64,000 nt of DNA, taken from an uncultured Pseudomonadales bacterium. Its GTDB lineage: Bacteria; Pseudomonadota; Gammaproteobacteria; Pseudomonadales; Azotimanducaceae. Below are positions 8,933 to 19,100 of this stretch, piece after piece. The notes under the pieces are model-generated. The model searched no databases, was not told the DNA's origin, and worked only from the letters and a program-made list of their open reading frames with translations. Location of the stretch: the NCBI GenBank assembly GCA_958296195.1, contig OY282455.1:1302001-1366000 (forward strand). Reading direction: 5' to 3'. Position numbers and translations under genes: made by a program. Numbering within the stretch: position 1 is the stretch's first letter; the number at the start of each line of letters is the position of its first letter.

Positions 8933-9526
8933 TTAGGACGGCAGTTCGGCCACGCTGCTGATGATCTTGCCGACCAGTCCGTAGTCCAGTGACTCCTCGG
9001 CGCTCATCCAGTGATCCCGGTCGGTGTCTTCGGCCACCTTCTTCAAGCTCCGCCCCGTGCGCTTGGCGATGATCCGATTGATGCGCTCCCGGGTCTTGAG
9101 TATTTCCCGAGCGTGAATTTCCACGTCGGAGGCGTCTCCGCCAAAACCGCCAGCCGGCTGATGGATCAGAAATCTGGTGTTGGGCAGGCAGAAGCGGTTT
9201 TTCCGTTCCGGCGCCAAATAGATATGGGTGGCGATGCTGCCCACCCAGCCCGTGCCGACGATGCGCACCGTTGGCTTGATGTAGCCAATCAGGTCGAAGA
9301 TGCTGTCGCCGGATTCCACATGGCCGCCGGGGGAGCTCAGGTAAATGGTGATGGGGTCATCACCTGCGAAGGACAGGCTGAGCAGTTTCTCCGCCGTGCG
9401 CTGCGCCATGTCCTTGGTGACTTCGCCGAAGATGGTCAAGGTGCGGTGCTCGAACAGTGTGCTTTCCTGCAGGTTGAAGCGTTTGGCGGCTTCAATGAGG
9501 TCCTGTTCGCCTTCCAGATGGGTCAT
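8933..9526 (-). CDS. ClpP-like ATP-dependent Clp protease proteolytic subunit
   Basis: Serine protease of the ClpP family, normally a tetradecameric chamber fed by a ClpX/ClpA ATPase. The triad falls at the positions known from ClpP: Ser97 in 'GTGWVGSIAT', His122 in 'FLIHQPAGG' and Asp171 in 'EDTDRDHWMSAEE'. The handle helix 'EIHAREILKTRERIN' is also conserved. It is 197 residues, full length. The nucleophile segment is 'GWVGSIA' where housekeeping ClpP has 'GQAASMG', so this is a divergent paralog. No clpX or tig adjoins it, unlike the main clpP locus. Start at 9526 with AGGAA upstream. The partner ATPase and substrate are unknown. Confidence 0.88.
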   Translation of the reverse strand: MTHLEGEQDLIEAAKRFNLQESTLFEHRTLTIFGEVTKDMAQRTAEKLLSLSFAGDDPITIYLSSPGGHVESGDSIFDLIGYIKPTVRIVGTGWVGSIATHIYLAPERKNRFCLPNTRFLIHQPAGGFGGDASDVEIHAREILKTRERINRIIAKRTGRSLKKVAEDTDRDHWMSAEESLDYGLVGKIISSVAELPS

Positions 9527-9593
9527 GGTGGTTCCTGATTCAAGGTGGAGAACCGGGATGTCGCCTGGCCAGCGTCGCTACTCTAGGCGCCCA

Positions 9594-10016
9594 TCAAGGG
9601 TCCACCCGTGCTTCGGCGCTGCCGGAGACCACCACCTTGCCGTCTTGGTTGGTGGTTTCCACCTTTAGGCTGACGACCTGTTCGCCATCCTGTTCGGCCA
9701 TGCCCTCCACGGTGGCGGTGGAGTGTAGGGTGTCCCCCGGCCAAACCTGATTGGTGAAGCGCACCCCGAACTTCTTGAGCCGCCCGTCGCCGACGTAGTT
9801 CGTCAACATGCGTCCGGTCATGCCCATGGTCAACATGCCGTGGGCGAACACCGAGGGGTAGCCGGCCACCTTGGTGGTGAAAACCTCGTCCGTGTGCAGG
9901 GGGTTGTAGTCTCCCGAAGCGCCGGCGTACTGCACGATCTGGGTGCGCGTCAGGTTTTCGACCAAGCACTCCTGATGGGTGTCGCCGACTTTCAATTCGC
10001 TTGCCTTCAATGCCAT
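9594..10016 (-). CDS. MaoC-like dehydratase (hot-dog fold)
   Basis: About 140-residue R-hydratase/MaoC-like enzyme that hydrates or dehydrates an acyl thioester. The hot-dog active-site motif is intact: 'YAGASGDYNPLHTDEVF' carries the Asp/His pair, followed by 'FAHGMLTMGMTGRML'. The ATG at 10016 is chosen over an in-frame TTG at 10022 because AGGAGG ends 8 bases before it. It lies 12 bases downstream of the next gene, which encodes the paired N-terminal dehydratase-like subunit. Together they look like a two-subunit hydratase working with the nearby acyl-CoA enzymes. Confidence 0.88.
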   Translation of the reverse strand: MALKASELKVGDTHQECLVENLTRTQIVQYAGASGDYNPLHTDEVFTTKVAGYPSVFAHGMLTMGMTGRMLTNYVGDGRLKKFGVRFTNQVWPGDTLHSTATVEGMAEQDGEQVVSLKVETTNQDGKVVVSGSAEARVDP

Positions 10017-10028
10017 TGCCAATGCCTC

Positions 10029-10535
10029 CTACTGGTCCACGGGGCGTTCGGTGCGCACACCCACGCCACGGGCGGTGATGACCAGTTCGCCGTTTTGGTC
10101 CCGGTACTCGGTGATGGTCTCGGCGAACAGCAACTTGCCGGAGCGCTTGCCCTGCTTCTCCCAAGTCTTGCCGGGCTTGACGGTTGCGGTCAGCACGTCG
10201 CCGGGGCCGATGTGGCGGTGGTACTCGAAGTGCTGCTCGGCGTGCAGGCCGCCGCTGATGCCGCTTCCGCCGCCACCGCCCCCGCCGGAGCTGCCGCGCT
10301 TGATGCCGGTGGGCTCCTTGCCGGAGCCGAACCACGGCTGGCCGATCTTGGGCCGCAGGAAGTAGTCTGGGTCAAATTGGGCGCTGGCCTGGGCGAAGGT
10401 CGGGGGGGCAATGATCCTGCCCGGCTCCGTTGTGGCCGCGTAGTCCTCGTCGTAGTAGATCTGGTTGCCGTCCGCGACGGAGCGGGCGAACATCATGATG
10501 TGGCTTGCCTCCACGGGAAACTTGTCAACAGCCAT
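10029..10535 (-). CDS. FAS1-like dehydratase-domain protein (MaoC N-terminal type)
   Basis: The partner half of a two-subunit (R)-hydratase: a hot-dog domain related to the N-terminal part of double-hot-dog dehydratases. 'VADGNQIYYDEDYA' and 'APPTFAQASAQFDPDYFLRP' are typical, as is the closing 'GELVITARGVGVRTERPVDQ'. I start at 10535 (MAVDKFPVEAS) because AGGGGG lies just upstream. About 168 residues. An odd low-complexity Gly stretch ('SSGGGGGGGSG') sits in the middle, in the position of a loop before 'LHAEQHFEYHRHIGPGD'. It is followed 12 bases later by the MaoC-like gene. Confidence 0.82.
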   Translation of the reverse strand: MAVDKFPVEASHIMMFARSVADGNQIYYDEDYAATTEPGRIIAPPTFAQASAQFDPDYFLRPKIGQPWFGSGKEPTGIKRGSSGGGGGGGSGISGGLHAEQHFEYHRHIGPGDVLTATVKPGKTWEKQGKRSGKLLFAETITEYRDQNGELVITARGVGVRTERPVDQ

Positions 10536-10616
10536 CCAATCCCCCTTGTTGTTTGAGTCGTGGAAGCGGCTTGGGCGCCGCTCGGTGACCAAGTATCCAT
10601 CAGCGCCCTAGCGGAA

Positions 10617-11399
10617 TCAACGCCCTTTGAATTGGGGCGGCCGCTTTTCCAGGAACGCGGTGATGCCCTCCGTCTTGTCCTCCGTCTGCACCAGCGCTCC
10701 TTGGGCGTACTTCTCCAGCAGCAATGCCCCGGCCAGGCTGGCCTCCATGCCGAAATTGACCATCGCCTTCATGGTGCGCGGCACGAAGGGCGCAAAACTG
10801 GCCAAGTGCTCCGCCATGCGTCGCGCCTCGGCCATCAGTTCGTCTTGGGAAACGATCCGGGTGATGAGGCCGATGGCCAAGGCGCGTTCCGCGTCTATGG
10901 GTTCGCCCATCAACAGCATCTCCATGCCCCAGCCGCGGCCGACGATGCGCGGCAGCCGCGCCGTGGCGCCGCCGCCGGGGATGATGCCCAGCTTGCCCTC
11001 AGGGGTGGCGAACTTGGCGTTGGGGGTGGCGACGCGCAAGTCACAGCCCAAGGCGACCTCGAGGCCGCCGCCCATGCAGATGCCGTTGATGGCGGCGATG
11101 GTCGGCTTGGGCAGGCGCTCCAGGCGGTCGGCCAAGCCTTGGACGATGGGCTCCAGGGCTTTCTTGAAGTCCCGGTGCAGCACCTCACCGAGGTCGGAGC
11201 CGGAGGCGAAGGCCCGCTCCCCCTCGCCTGTGATGGTGATGACCCGCACTGCATCGTCCACCGCTGCCTGGCCTACCGCGTCGTGCAGTTCCTCCAGCGT
11301 CGCCAAGGAGATGGCGTTGTGCTTGGCGGCCCGGCAGATGGTGAGCAAGGCCATGGGGCCCTGCACTTCGTAGCGAACGTTCACACGCTTAGCGCACAA
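10617..11399 (-). CDS. Enoyl-CoA hydratase/isomerase family protein
   Basis: Crotonase-fold enzyme, 260 residues, acting on acyl-CoA thioesters in beta-oxidation or a related route. The oxyanion-hole segment reads 'ERAFASGSDLGEV', and the second motif 'AAINGICMGGGLEVALGCD' with 'FATPEGKLGIIPGGG' is well conserved, with a Glu in the usual catalytic region. It is on the same strand as the two hot-dog dehydratase genes, 81 bases upstream of the first of them, and probably shares their operon. It may replace the broken copy at 8736. The exact substrate is unknown. Confidence 0.92.
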   Translation of the reverse strand: MCAKRVNVRYEVQGPMALLTICRAAKHNAISLATLEELHDAVGQAAVDDAVRVITITGEGERAFASGSDLGEVLHRDFKKALEPIVQGLADRLERLPKPTIAAINGICMGGGLEVALGCDLRVATPNAKFATPEGKLGIIPGGGATARLPRIVGRGWGMEMLLMGEPIDAERALAIGLITRIVSQDELMAEARRMAEHLASFAPFVPRTMKAMVNFGMEASLAGALLLEKYAQGALVQTEDKTEGITAFLEKRPPQFKGR

Positions 11400-11429
11400 T
11401 GCCGAGGACTTGCGGGAGCGGCCCAGAGC

Positions 11430-12560
11430 CTATTTCATCCGAATGACCACTCGGGTGCCGTCCGCTTGGCTTCGCACCCTTCTGTTGCGCTGGTGGCTTG
11501 GCTCGGTGTTGGTTTCCACCAATGGCCGAGTCTTGCCGTAGCCAACCGCCCGGAGACGGTTCGGGGCGATGCCCTCCACATCGACCAAGCGGCTCAACAC
11601 GGCGTTGGCCCGCCGCTCGGATAGTCCTTGGTTGTACGCATCGGAGCCTCTGACGTCGGTATGACCCTCCAGCACGGCGGTGGCGTCCGCATAGGTTCGC
11701 ATGAACTCGGCGACCCGGCGGATGTCCCCATAGTGGCTTGCGCGGATTGCCGCCGAATCGAGGTCGAATTCGATGACGACCTCCATGCTGACGTCCTCCA
11801 CCACTTCAATATGGCAGCCTTTGGCGTCCACCGCGGCGCCGGCCAAGGTGTCGGGGCAGTCATCAAGATAGTCCGGCACCCCGTCTCTGTCGCTGTCCAG
11901 AGGGCAGCCGTCCGCATCAACCTGAACGCCGGCTGGGGTTTCGGGGCATCGGTCCCGAGGGTCGGGCACCCCGTCCCCGTCGGCATCGGGCGGCGGTGGC
12001 GGCGCTATTTCACCAAGGCTTGCCGTTAGGCCGATAAAGGCGAAGGGTTCAATGCCGCCTTCATCGGATGAATGGACGGCGCGCAAATCCGCACGGTAGG
12101 AGAGGCGGGGGTTGACCTTGCCGAAAACGCCGAAGCCGACATTGAATTGGGCGTCTTCGGAGTTCCCGATTTCGGAGCGTCCGCCGCCGAACAGCAGGAA
12201 AGGCTGCCACCATTCACTCCGCCCGGCCCTGTAGATCAGGTTCAGCCAAAGCAAGTCCGCGTCCGCCTTGGTTTGGCCGTTGGGCGTGTCGAAGTAGGCG
12301 TTCACGCTGGAGTAGAGCAATTCAAAGCCCAGATCCTCGCGCACCATGTAGCCAATGCCCAAGGCGGCGCCGCCATCGTAGTCCGCGCCATCCGGCGCTC
12401 GGTAGATGGCGAGGCCCGGCGTTAAGTAAACTTTGCCCGACACGGGGCCGGCTGCGCCCTGCACCCAAGCACTGGCGCTAAGCGTCAGTGCGGCCGTCAA
12501 CCCCATCCGCCAAACATGCCACATCATCGCGTCACCTGCGCTCACTCTGTTTTTGAACAT
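11430..12560 (-). CDS. OmpA/OprF-like outer-membrane protein with calcium-binding type 3 repeats
   Basis: Outer-membrane protein that links the membrane to peptidoglycan. After an N-terminal signal peptide ('GLTAALTLSASAWVQGAAG') comes a predicted 8-stranded barrel (about residues 40-185). A Pro-rich hinge 'GEIAPPPPPDADGDGVPD' leads to two thrombospondin type 3-like DxDxDGxxD repeats (about 190-245). The OmpA C-terminal peptidoglycan-binding domain holds 'EGHTDVRGSDAYNQGLSERR' and 'PNRLRAVGYGKTRPL'. The ATG at 12560 has AAGGAGA upstream. 376 residues, close to OprF in length and layout. It is transcribed divergently from the giant surface gene. Confidence 0.9.
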   Translation of the reverse strand: MFKNRVSAGDAMMWHVWRMGLTAALTLSASAWVQGAAGPVSGKVYLTPGLAIYRAPDGADYDGGAALGIGYMVREDLGFELLYSSVNAYFDTPNGQTKADADLLWLNLIYRAGRSEWWQPFLLFGGGRSEIGNSEDAQFNVGFGVFGKVNPRLSYRADLRAVHSSDEGGIEPFAFIGLTASLGEIAPPPPPDADGDGVPDPRDRCPETPAGVQVDADGCPLDSDRDGVPDYLDDCPDTLAGAAVDAKGCHIEVVEDVSMEVVIEFDLDSAAIRASHYGDIRRVAEFMRTYADATAVLEGHTDVRGSDAYNQGLSERRANAVLSRLVDVEGIAPNRLRAVGYGKTRPLVETNTEPSHQRNRRVRSQADGTRVVIRMK

Positions 12561-12901
12561 TCACTGGTTCTCCTTGCTGCCGCCGCCCACCCTTGCAGGG
12601 CTAGCGTAAGCGATCAAGGCTTGGCTGTATAGTAAGTGTAAAGGCTCAGCAGGGCCATCTTAAAGTCGGGGTTTCGTTTTCCGCACTGCGATTGGGGAGT
12701 TGGCGCGCGCGTTTGGGTTTTCCGGAGGTTTTCGGGCTGGCGCTTGGCCTTGGCGCGGCATCGGCCCCCGTCGCAGGTGAAGTCGCGGACTTGGCGCCGA
12801 AGGCGGTTTGCGTCGTGGCGCGTCCGGTGCGGACGACCCGCCGTTCGCGCACGATGCGGAAGGCTTGGCGACGGCCCGCACAACCCCTATCCTGCACCTC
12901 T
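12561..12901. other. Intergenic region, no gene seen
   Basis: Between the divergent OmpA-like gene and the promoter region of the giant gene. Short open frames exist on both strands, but none has a ribosome site or recognisable protein sequence. The first part must hold the OmpA-like gene promoter; I could not identify convincing boxes. Confidence 0.5.
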
Positions 12902-12931
12902 TTGCATTATAAGGCCCGCCTATTTTATTAT
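12902..12931 (+). promoter_or_regulatory. Candidate promoter upstream of the giant surface-protein gene
   Basis: TTGCAT at 12902-12907 and TATTAT at 12926-12931 with an 18-base spacer sit in a short AT-rich island in otherwise GC-rich DNA. The predicted start lies about 55 bases before the poly-C tract. Imperfect direct repeats overlap both boxes. Confidence 0.4.
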
Positions 12932-12943
12932 AAAGGCACGCCT
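12906..12943 (+). repeat. Imperfect direct repeat overlapping the candidate promoter
   Basis: ATTATAAGGCCCGCCT (12906-12921) and ATTATAAAGGCACGCCT (12927-12943) repeat at a 21-22 base spacing, about two helical turns. This arrangement suits a regulator binding side by side on one DNA face, but no protein is known to bind it. Confidence 0.55.
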
Positions 12944-12986
12944 GCTTTTTTTCTCTTCTTCACTTCAACTTTGAGGATGTGACCCG

Positions 12987-13076
<90 letters not shown>

Positions 13077-13113
13077 CGGAGGGGGGCAGCGGCACGACGA
13101 GCCTGATGCTGGC

Positions 13114-16100
13114 ATGAAGCGGTGGATCGCCGGCCGGCGCCTCTGCCTTGTCCCCTTGCTTCTCCTTGCCTTCGCCGCCGCGCCCGAGGCCGCCGCGCAG
13201 ACGCTGTCGATTAACTCACCAAGCGTGACCGAGGGCAACAGCGGCTCGACGAACCTGACGTTCACCGTGACCTTGAGCCCGGCGAGCAGCCAGCAGGTGA
13301 CGGTGGCCTACGCCGACGCCACGACCGGCACGGCCACGTCCGGGACGGACTACACGACGATCGCGGGCGGCACGCTGACCTTCACGGCGGGGACGACCAG
13401 CCAGACCTTCAACGTAGCGGTGACGGGCGACGAGGACGTCGAGACGAACGAGACCGTCGTGGTGACCCTGAGCAGCCCGACGAACGCGACGATCGCGACG
13501 GGTACCGGCACGGGGACGATCACGAACGACGACGGGCCGACGATATCGATCGACTCGCCGAGCGTGACGGAGGGGAACAGTGGCGTAGCGCAACTGACGT
13601 ACACAGTACAGATGAGCGAGGCGAGCAGCCAGACGGTGAGTGTGAGCTGGGCGGTCGATGCGAGCAGCACGGCCACTAGGGATGTGGACTACGTATACCC
13701 CGGCACCGGCACGATTCTCTTCCATCCGGGGAGTACCAGGGAGAGATTAGGGTTGCGGGTGAGGGGCGACGTCTTCGACGAGGAGGACGAGACCCTCGTG
13801 TTGACCCTGAGCAACGCGACGAACGCGACGATCGCGACGGCGACCGGCACCGGGACGATCACCGACGACGACGCGACGCCATCGATCAACTTGACGGTGG
13901 ATGACAGCAGCGTGGGCGAGAGCGACGGGGCGACCACGATCACGGTGACCGCCACGCTGGATGGCACGTCGCGGTTCGCCGCAGACAGCACGGTGACGGT
14001 AAGCGTGGCGGGCAGCGGCGCGGCGTCGGCGGTGGACTTCGCGGCGGTGTCGGACTTCGACATTACGATTGCGGCAGGGGCGGCGAGCGGTACCGGGAGC
14101 TTCACGCTGACGCCGACGGCCGATGCGCTGGACGAGACGAACGAGACGGTGACGGTGAGTGGCGTCTTGGGCAGCCTGACGGTGAATTCAGCCACGATCA
14201 CCTTGACGGATGACGACGCGACGCCGTCGCTGTCGGTCGACTCGCCGAGCGTGACCGAGGGCAACGTCGACTCGACGAACCTGACGTTCACGGTGACCTT
14301 GAGCGCGGCAAGCGGCAAGGAGGTGACGGTGGACTGGGCGCGGGCGGGGGGCGGCACGGCCACGTCCGGGACCGACTACGCGGTCATCACCGGCGGGACG
14401 CTGACCTTCCCGGCGGAGACGATTAGTCAGACCTTCGACGTGTCGGTGACGGGCGACACGACCGACGAGACGAACGAGACCGTCCTGGTCTTCATCAGCA
14501 ACGCGGTGAACGCGACGCTCGCGACGGTCGCCGGCACGGGGACGATCATCGACGACGACGGCGCACCGGCGCTGTCGATCAACTCGCCAAGCGTGGCGGA
14601 GGGGGACAGCGGCTCGAAGGACCTGACGTTCACGGTGACCCTGAGTCCGGCCAGTACTGGCCAGGTGACGGTGAACTACGCCGACGCCGGGACCGGCACG
14701 GCCACGTCCGGGACCGACTACACGGCGATCACCGGCGGCACACTGACCTTCGCGGCGGGGGATACCAGCAAGACCTTCAACGTAGCGGTGACGGGCGACA
14801 CGATCGACGAGTCGAATGAGACCGTCGTGGTGACCCTGAGCGGCGCGACAGGCGCGACGATCGCGACCGCGACCGGCACGGGGACGATCACGGACAACGA
14901 CGCGACGCCGACGCTGTCGATCAACTCGCCGAGCGTGACGGAGGGCGACAGCGGCTCGACGAACCTGACGTTCGAGGTGACGTTGACCCCGGCCAGTACC
15001 CGGCAGGTGACGGTGAACTACGCCGACGGCAGGCTCGCCGGCAGGGGCGGCACGGCCACGTCCGGGACGGACTACACGGCGATCAGCGCCGGCCGGCTGA
15101 ACTTCCCGCCGGGGACGACCAGCCAGACCTTCAACGTGGCGGTGATAGGCGACACGATCGACGAGTTGAACGAGACCGTCGTGGTGCTCCTTGGCCGCCC
15201 GTCGAACGCGGTCATATCAAGTGTGGCGGGTGCCGGCACGGGGACGATCACGGACGACGACGAGCCATCGCTCACGTTGACGGTGGATGACAGCAGCGTG
15301 GGCGAGGGCGACGGGGCGACCACGATCACGGTGACGGCCACGGTGGACGGCGAGCTGCGGTTTTCCTCGTCCACGACGGTGACGGTGAGCGTGGCGGGCA
15401 GCGGCACGGCGGGGGTGGTGGACTTCGCGGCGGTGTCATCCTTCGACATTACGATCCCGGCGAACGCGGCGAGCGGTACCGGGACGTTCACGCTGACGCC
15501 GACGAACGACGCGCTCGACCAGGCCAACGAGACGGTGACGGTGAGTGGCGTCTCAGGCAGCCTGGCGGTGAAGTCGGCCACGATCACGTTGGCGGACAAC
15601 GACGCCACGCCGACGCTGTCGATCGACTCGCCGAGCGTGACGGAGGGGGACAGCGGCTCGAAGGACATGACGTTCATGGTGACCTTGAGCGCGGCGAGCG
15701 GCCAGGAAGTGACGGTGGACTACGCCGACGCCGGCACCGGCACGGCCACGCCGTCGCCCGGCACGACCAGGTCGCCGGCCGACTACACGGCGATCACTGG
15801 CGGCAAACTGACCTTCGCGGCGGGGACGACCAGCCAGACCTTCGACGTGTCGGTGACGGGCGATGCGCTGGACGAGGTGGACGAGACAGTGATCATCACC
15901 CTGAGCGATGCGGCGAATGCGACGATCCCGACGGCGAACGGCACGGGGACGATCGAGGACAACGACGCGGCGCCGACGATATCGATTAGCTCGTCGAGCC
16001 TCTCGGAGGAGGACGCCGATGAAGATATCCTGCAGTTCATAATTACATTGAGCGCGGTGAGCGGCAAGGAGGTGGAGGTGGACGTCGCCGATGCCGGGAC

Positions 16101-19100
16101 CGGCACGGCCACGTCCGGGACCGACTACACGGCGCCCGGCAGTATCACGTACACCTTCAGGCCGGGGACGGCTAGACAAGGCGCCGCGATAGAGGTGATA
16201 GACGACACCATGGATGAGGCGGACGAGACCGTCGTGCTAACCCTGAGCAACCCGACGAACGCGACCATATCAAGTACGGCGGGTAGCGGCACGGGGACGA
16301 TCACCGACGACGACGATCCGCCGACGCTGTCGATCAACTCGCAGACCGTGACGGAGGGCGACAGCGGCACGACGAACGTTGAGCACACGGTGACGTTGAG
16401 CGAGGCGAGTGGCAAGGTGGTGAAGGTGGTCTACGCCATCGACGAGGACAGCACAGCCACGCCCGGGCCCGGGCCCGGGGCCGACTACAACGCGACCGAC
16501 AGTGACACGCTGACCTTCGCGGCAGGGACTACCGTTGTCAGCACAGCAGTAGAAATATTAGGCGACACGACCGACGAGGTGAACGAGACCATCGTGATAA
16601 CCCTGAGCGACGCGACGAACGCAACGATCGCGACGGGTACCGGCACAATAACGATCACGGACGACGACGGGCCAACAGTGTCGATCAACTCGCCGAGCGT
16701 GGCGGAGGGGAATAGCGGCTCGAAGAACCTGACGTTCACGGCGACGTTGAGCGCGGCGAGCGTCCAGCAGGTGACGGTGGACTGGGCCGAAGGGACCGGC
16801 GGCACGGCCACGTCCGGGACCGACTACACGGCCATCACCGGCGGCACACTGACCTTCGCTGCGGGGACGACCAGCCAGACCTTCAACGTGGCGGTGCTGG
16901 GCGATACGACCGACGAGGCGGGCGAGACCGTCGTGGTGACCCTGAGCAACCCGACGAACGCAACGATCTCGACGGGTACCGGCACGGGGACGATCACGAA
17001 CGACGACGGGCCGATGGTGTCGATCGACTCGCCGAGCGTGACGGAGGGTGACAGCGGTTCGACGACCCTGACGTTCACGGCGACCTTGAGCGCGGCGAGC
17101 GTCCGGCCGGTGACGGTGGACTACGCCGACGCCGGGACCGGCACGGCCACGTCCGGGACGGACTACACGGTCATCACCGCCGGCACGCTGACCTTCGCGG
17201 CGGGGGAAACCAGCAAGATCTTCGACGTGTCGGTGACCGGCGATACGACCGACGAGACGAACGAGACCATCGTGATAACCCTGAGCAACGCGGCGAACGC
17301 GACCATCACGACGGCGACCGGCACGGGGACGATCACGAACGACGACGGGGCGACGCTGTCGATCAACTCGCTGAGCGTGATGGAGGGCGACAGCGGCACG
17401 ACGAACCTGACGTTCACGGTGAGCCTGAGCGCGGCGACCATCCAGCAGGTGACGGTGGCCTACGCCGACGCCGGGACCGGCACGGCCACGTCCGGCACGG
17501 ACTACGAGGCGATCACCGCCGGGACGCTGACCTTCCCGGTGGGGACGACCAGCCAGACCTTCAACGTGGCGGTGACGGGCGACACGACCGACGAGGCGGA
17601 CGAGACCGTCGTGGTGACCCTGAGCGACGCGGAGAACGCGACGATCGCGACGGCGAGCGGCACGGGGACGATCACCGACGACGACGATCCGCCGACGCTG
17701 TCGATCGACTCACCGAGCGTGATGGAAGGGAACAGTGGTTCGACGAACCTGACGTTCACGGTGAGTTTGAGCGCGGCGAGCGGCAAGGAGGTGAAGGTGG
17801 GCTACGCGGACGCCACGACCGGCACGGCCACGTCCGGGACCGACTACACGGCCATCACCGCCGGCACGCTGACCTTCGCAGCGGGGGACACCAGCAAGAC
17901 CTTCAACGTGGCGGTGACCGGCGACACGCTGGTCGAGGGGGACGAGACCGTCGTGGTGACGTTGAGCAGCCCGACGAACGCGGCCGTATCCGCTACGGAG
18001 GGCTCCGGCACGGGGACGATCACTGACGACGATAATGCGCCCTCGATCACCTTGACGGTGAATCCGAGCAGCGTGGGCGAGGGCGACGGGGCGACGACGA
18101 TCACGGTGACCGCCACGGTGGACGGCACGATCCGGTTCGCCGGGGCCACGACGGTGACGGTGAGCGTGGCGGGCAGCGGCACGGCGACGGCGGTGGACTT
18201 TACGGCGGTGTCGAACTTCGACATTGAGATTGCGGCGGGGGCGGAGAGCCAGACCGGGACGTTCACGCTGACGCCGATGGACGACACGGCGGACGAGACC
18301 GCCGAGACGATCACGGTGAGCGGCGAGTCGGGCAGCCTGACGGTGAATTCGGCCACGCTCAGCCTGACGGACGACGATGGCCCGCCGACGCTGTCAATCA
18401 ACTCGCCGAGCGTGTCGGAGGGGAACAGCGGCTCGACCGACCTGACGTTCACGGTGACCTTGAGTCCGGCGAGCGCCCAGCAGGTGACGGTGGCCTACGC
18501 CGACGCCGGGACCGGCACGGCCACGTCCGGGACCGACTACACGGCCATCACCGGCGGGACGCTGACCTTCGCGGCGGGGACGACCAGCCGGACCTTCAAC
18601 GTGGCGGTGACGGGCGACACGCTGGACGAAGCGAACGAGACGGTGGTGGTGACGTTGAGCAGCCCGACGAACGCGGCCGTATCCGCTACGGTGGGCACCG
18701 GCACGGGGACGATCACGGACGACGATGCGACGCCGACGCTGTCGATCGACTCGCCGAGCATGACCGAGGGGAACACTGGTTCGACGAACCTGACGTTCAC
18801 GGTGAGGTTAAGCGCGGCAAGCGGCCGGCAGGTGACGGTGGCTTACGCCGATGCCACGACCGGCACGGCCACGGCGGGGACCGACTACACGACGATCACC
18901 GGCGGCACGCTGACTTTCACGGCGGGGACGACCAGCCAGACCTTCAACGTGGCGGTGACCGGCGATACGACCGACGAGGTGAACGAAACCGTCGTGGTGA
19001 CCCTGAGCGGCGAGACGAACGCGACGATCGCGACGGGCACCGGCACGGGGACGATCACGGACGACGACGGGCCGACGGTGTCGGTTAACTCGCCGAGCGT

